A model generated the notes under the pieces. That model had not been told where the DNA came from. It searched no databases and saw nothing but the letters and a program-made list of their open reading frames with translations. 5,532 nt of DNA, from positions 1 through 5,532 of the forward strand of contig JAOUJL010000103.1 of the NCBI GenBank assembly GCA_029883255.1. The letters run 5' to 3'. Below, piece by piece: positions 5,193 to 5,532 of the stretch. The translations under genes and the position numbers were made by a program. This stretch comes from Candidatus Bathyarchaeota archaeon (GTDB lineage Archaea > Thermoproteota > Bathyarchaeia > Bathyarchaeales > Bathyarchaeaceae). The first letter of the stretch is position 1. Every line of letters begins with the position of its first letter.

Positions 5193-5532
5193 GTGGCTAG
5201 ACTTTTCTTTCTACTCTCTGGAGAACACCCCACCCTGCCTCAAGCCGAACTCCAATCCATTTTGAAGGCGGAAGACCATGAATACCGAATCTTGGAGAAA
5301 TTGGCTCAAGTTCTTCGCATAGAAGCAAGTTTGGACAGCGTAAAATCAGTTAAATCGAGGTCAGCTATGACCCGAGTTTGCGGTCTGGAGCTATTAAATT
5401 GTCACGCTACTGTTGCCAACATCAAGAATAAGGTGGGCTCCACTTCTTTAGATGATGTAATTGAACGAGGCGAAACTTTTGTTGTTCGGGTTAGAAGAGT
5501 TAGAGGAAGCGCTTCACCTGCTATTAGAGTGG
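5193..5532 (+). CDS. Trm-G10/Trm11-type tRNA guanine-10 N2-methyltransferase, N-terminal part
   Basis: This gene is partial, with 113 codons before the window ends. In archaea this family methylates tRNA guanine-10 to N2-methyl or N2,N2-dimethylguanosine using S-adenosylmethionine; the N-terminal half (a ferredoxin-like fold plus THUMP) binds tRNA and the C-terminal Rossmann domain is catalytic. Visible here are the family-typical opening FFLLSGEHPTLPQAEL (residues 5-20) and the start of a THUMP-like region, including TFVVRVRRVRG (95-105), whose basic residues fit RNA binding. The catalytic NPPY-like motif would lie beyond the window. The GTG at 5193 is the start: AAGAGGAG overlaps the end of the upstream gene 8-9 nt before it, and the gap from that gene's TGA is 2 bp, so the two are probably co-transcribed and translationally coupled. 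A related THUMP methyltransferase is possible. Confidence 0.8.
   Translation, partial: MARLFFLLSGEHPTLPQAELQSILKAEDHEYRILEKLAQVLRIEASLDSVKSVKSRSAMTRVCGLELLNCHATVANIKNKVGSTSLDDVIERGETFVVRVRRVRGSASPAIRV

Overview
The window looks archaeal. The evidence is a bacterial-like class II HMG-CoA reductase beside an archaeal-type PRPP synthetase homologue, the N-terminus of a Trm-G10/Trm11-type tRNA methyltransferase, an archaeal-style AmrS radical SAM protein, frequent TTG/GTG starts, and TATA-like boxes about 25 bp before genes. A Bathyarchaeia-like (Thermoproteota) lineage fits best, but this is inferred from protein resemblance only.

Layout. Positions 84-1638 (minus strand) form a probable three-gene operon in the order winged-helix regulator, AmrS-type radical SAM protein, unrecognised 55-residue protein. 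The gaps are 13 and 12 bp, and a TATA-like promoter and a small inverted repeat lie at the regulator's start. Positions 1639-1967 are a divergent intergenic region that may hold one weak 62-codon ORF and carries the HMG-CoA reductase promoter. Positions 1968-3239 (plus) encode a full-length class II HMG-CoA reductase of the mevalonate (isoprenoid lipid) pathway, with all catalytic residues and a TTG start. Positions 3251-4165 (minus) encode a CPBP-family membrane protease that converges on the reductase gene with an 11-bp gap. Positions 4309-5190 (plus) encode a PRPP synthetase homologue, followed after 2 bp by the Trm-G10-type gene (5193 onward), which is cut by the window end.

How the genes relate. 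The minus-strand operon suggests a regulated redox or modification enzyme with a small partner. The reductase feeds isoprenoid synthesis. The PRPP synthetase homologue and tRNA methyltransferase form a nucleotide/tRNA housekeeping pair. The CPBP gene has no obvious partner here.

Most worth a second look: the PRPP synthetase homologue keeps its ATP-side and PRPP-loop motifs but seems to lack the flexible-loop lysine and the Asp of the PDxG motif; a short gene lies behind amrS, in frame with it across an amber codon; and AmrS has an extra CxxC pair. I see no CRISPR array, tRNA, rRNA or insertion sequence.
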